Assembly (NCBI RefSeq): GCF_024808255.1
Contig: NZ_JANTYS010000005.1
Span: 330,706 to 394,705, forward strand
DNA: 64,000 nt
Direction of reading: 5' to 3'
DNA from: Mucilaginibacter dorajii
GTDB lineage: Bacteria > Bacteroidota > Bacteroidia > Sphingobacteriales > Sphingobacteriaceae
Made by a program: the position numbers and the translations under genes. Positions 63,827-64,000 of the stretch are shown piece by piece. Within the stretch, counting starts at the first letter, position 1; the number at the start of each line of letters is the position of its first letter. The notes under the pieces were generated by a model. That model was given only the letters and a program-made list of their open reading frames with translations. It did no database searches and was not told the origin of the DNA.

Positions 63827-63863
63827 TTTTGGGTGGGGATGATATTTTAGCATTAAAAACCCC

Positions 63864-64000
63864 GTCATTGCGAGTGATAAAATCGGGCAGACTCTGAAGG
63901 TGGGGATGACAACATCGCCCCCTTGTCATTGCGAGGAACGAAGCAATCTCGTCGCCATGCATATTCGCTCTGTATGGCTACGAGATTGCCACGCTGCGCT
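63864..64000. repeat. GTCATTGCGAGG-family repeats, truncated by window end
   Basis: A partial unit at 63873-63884 (GTCATTGCGAGT) and a fuller one from 63924 (GTCATTGCGAGGAACGAAGC ... ACGAGATTGCC), whose second arm is cut by the window end. Same family as 51259-51341. Confidence 0.7.

Overview
The window is chromosomal DNA from a member of the Bacteroidota, most likely a Sphingobacteriaceae (Mucilaginibacter/Pedobacter-like) soil bacterium. This rests on type IX secretion (T9SS) cargo with gliding-associated C-terminal sorting domains, a PorP/SprF protein, promoters of the Bacteroidota type (TTTG, about 19 bases, TAnnTTTG), little sign of Shine-Dalgarno sites, the CtlX/arginine decarboxylase cluster, 7TMR-DISM sensor kinases, many exported beta-propeller and beta-barrel proteins, and interspersed hairpin repeats. 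The genus is an inference; no 16S rRNA gene is present.

Layout. 1-8.5 kb: a bifunctional penicillin-binding protein cut by the window start, a very large envelope protein joining a metalloprotease, a beta-propeller and a barrel, a fasciclin protein, a lipoprotein MsrB, a degenerate GIY-YIG protein, an XRE/S24 regulator with its promoter and operator, and a CpxP/Spy-like protein. 8.6-11.8 kb: bioF-bioD, a 3-hydroxyacyl-CoA dehydrogenase and a small YXWGXW lipoprotein. 11.9-14.5 kb (minus): argS and a VapBC-like toxin-antitoxin pair. 14.9-19 kb: three arginine/citrulline genes (arginine deiminase-like, ctlX, arginine decarboxylase). 19.2-30.3 kb (minus): an 11-kb operon of three large T9SS cargo proteins and a PorP/SprF protein, with three seven-bladed YVTN propellers in total. 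30.4-33.8 kb: a divergent response regulator/7TMR-DISM histidine kinase pair and a Nudix-fold regulator beside a GH78 rhamnosidase (34-36.4 kb). 36.7-39.7 kb (minus): an outer-membrane protein and a MarR regulator with a 36-base perfect palindrome at its promoter, a GNAT enzyme and an orphan substrate-binding protein without a signal peptide.

39.9-46.7 kb looks like an accessory block. It carries a one-frame fusion of an AraC-type membrane regulator to a MacB/FtsX permease, a Crp/Fnr regulator, a DUF4267-like protein, a cupin and an exported Asp-nucleophile alpha/beta hydrolase. It is bracketed by tRNA-3'-end-like direct repeats and a degenerate tRNA-Lys relic. 46.7-51.2 kb: a heterodimeric ABC exporter with a divergent MarR regulator. 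51.3-53.5 kb: a GNAT enzyme and a complete IS3-family element with a -1 frameshift site. 53.7-57.6 kb: the conserved YbbA-YbbP-TesA trio. 57.7-64 kb: an exported serine hydrolase, trehalase (GH37), a GH130 enzyme, a short 53-residue ORF and a GIN/DUF2807 protein.

The intergenic DNA is unusually structured. A 163-165-base element occurs upstream of both the arginine cluster and the Crp gene. Degenerate tandem repeats of period 7 or 9, often in inverted pairs, sit at many gene ends. There are also several hairpin repeat families (GTCATTGCGAGG, GAGACGCAA, GGTAGCNNCTAT). All functions are read from motifs by eye; no database search was run.
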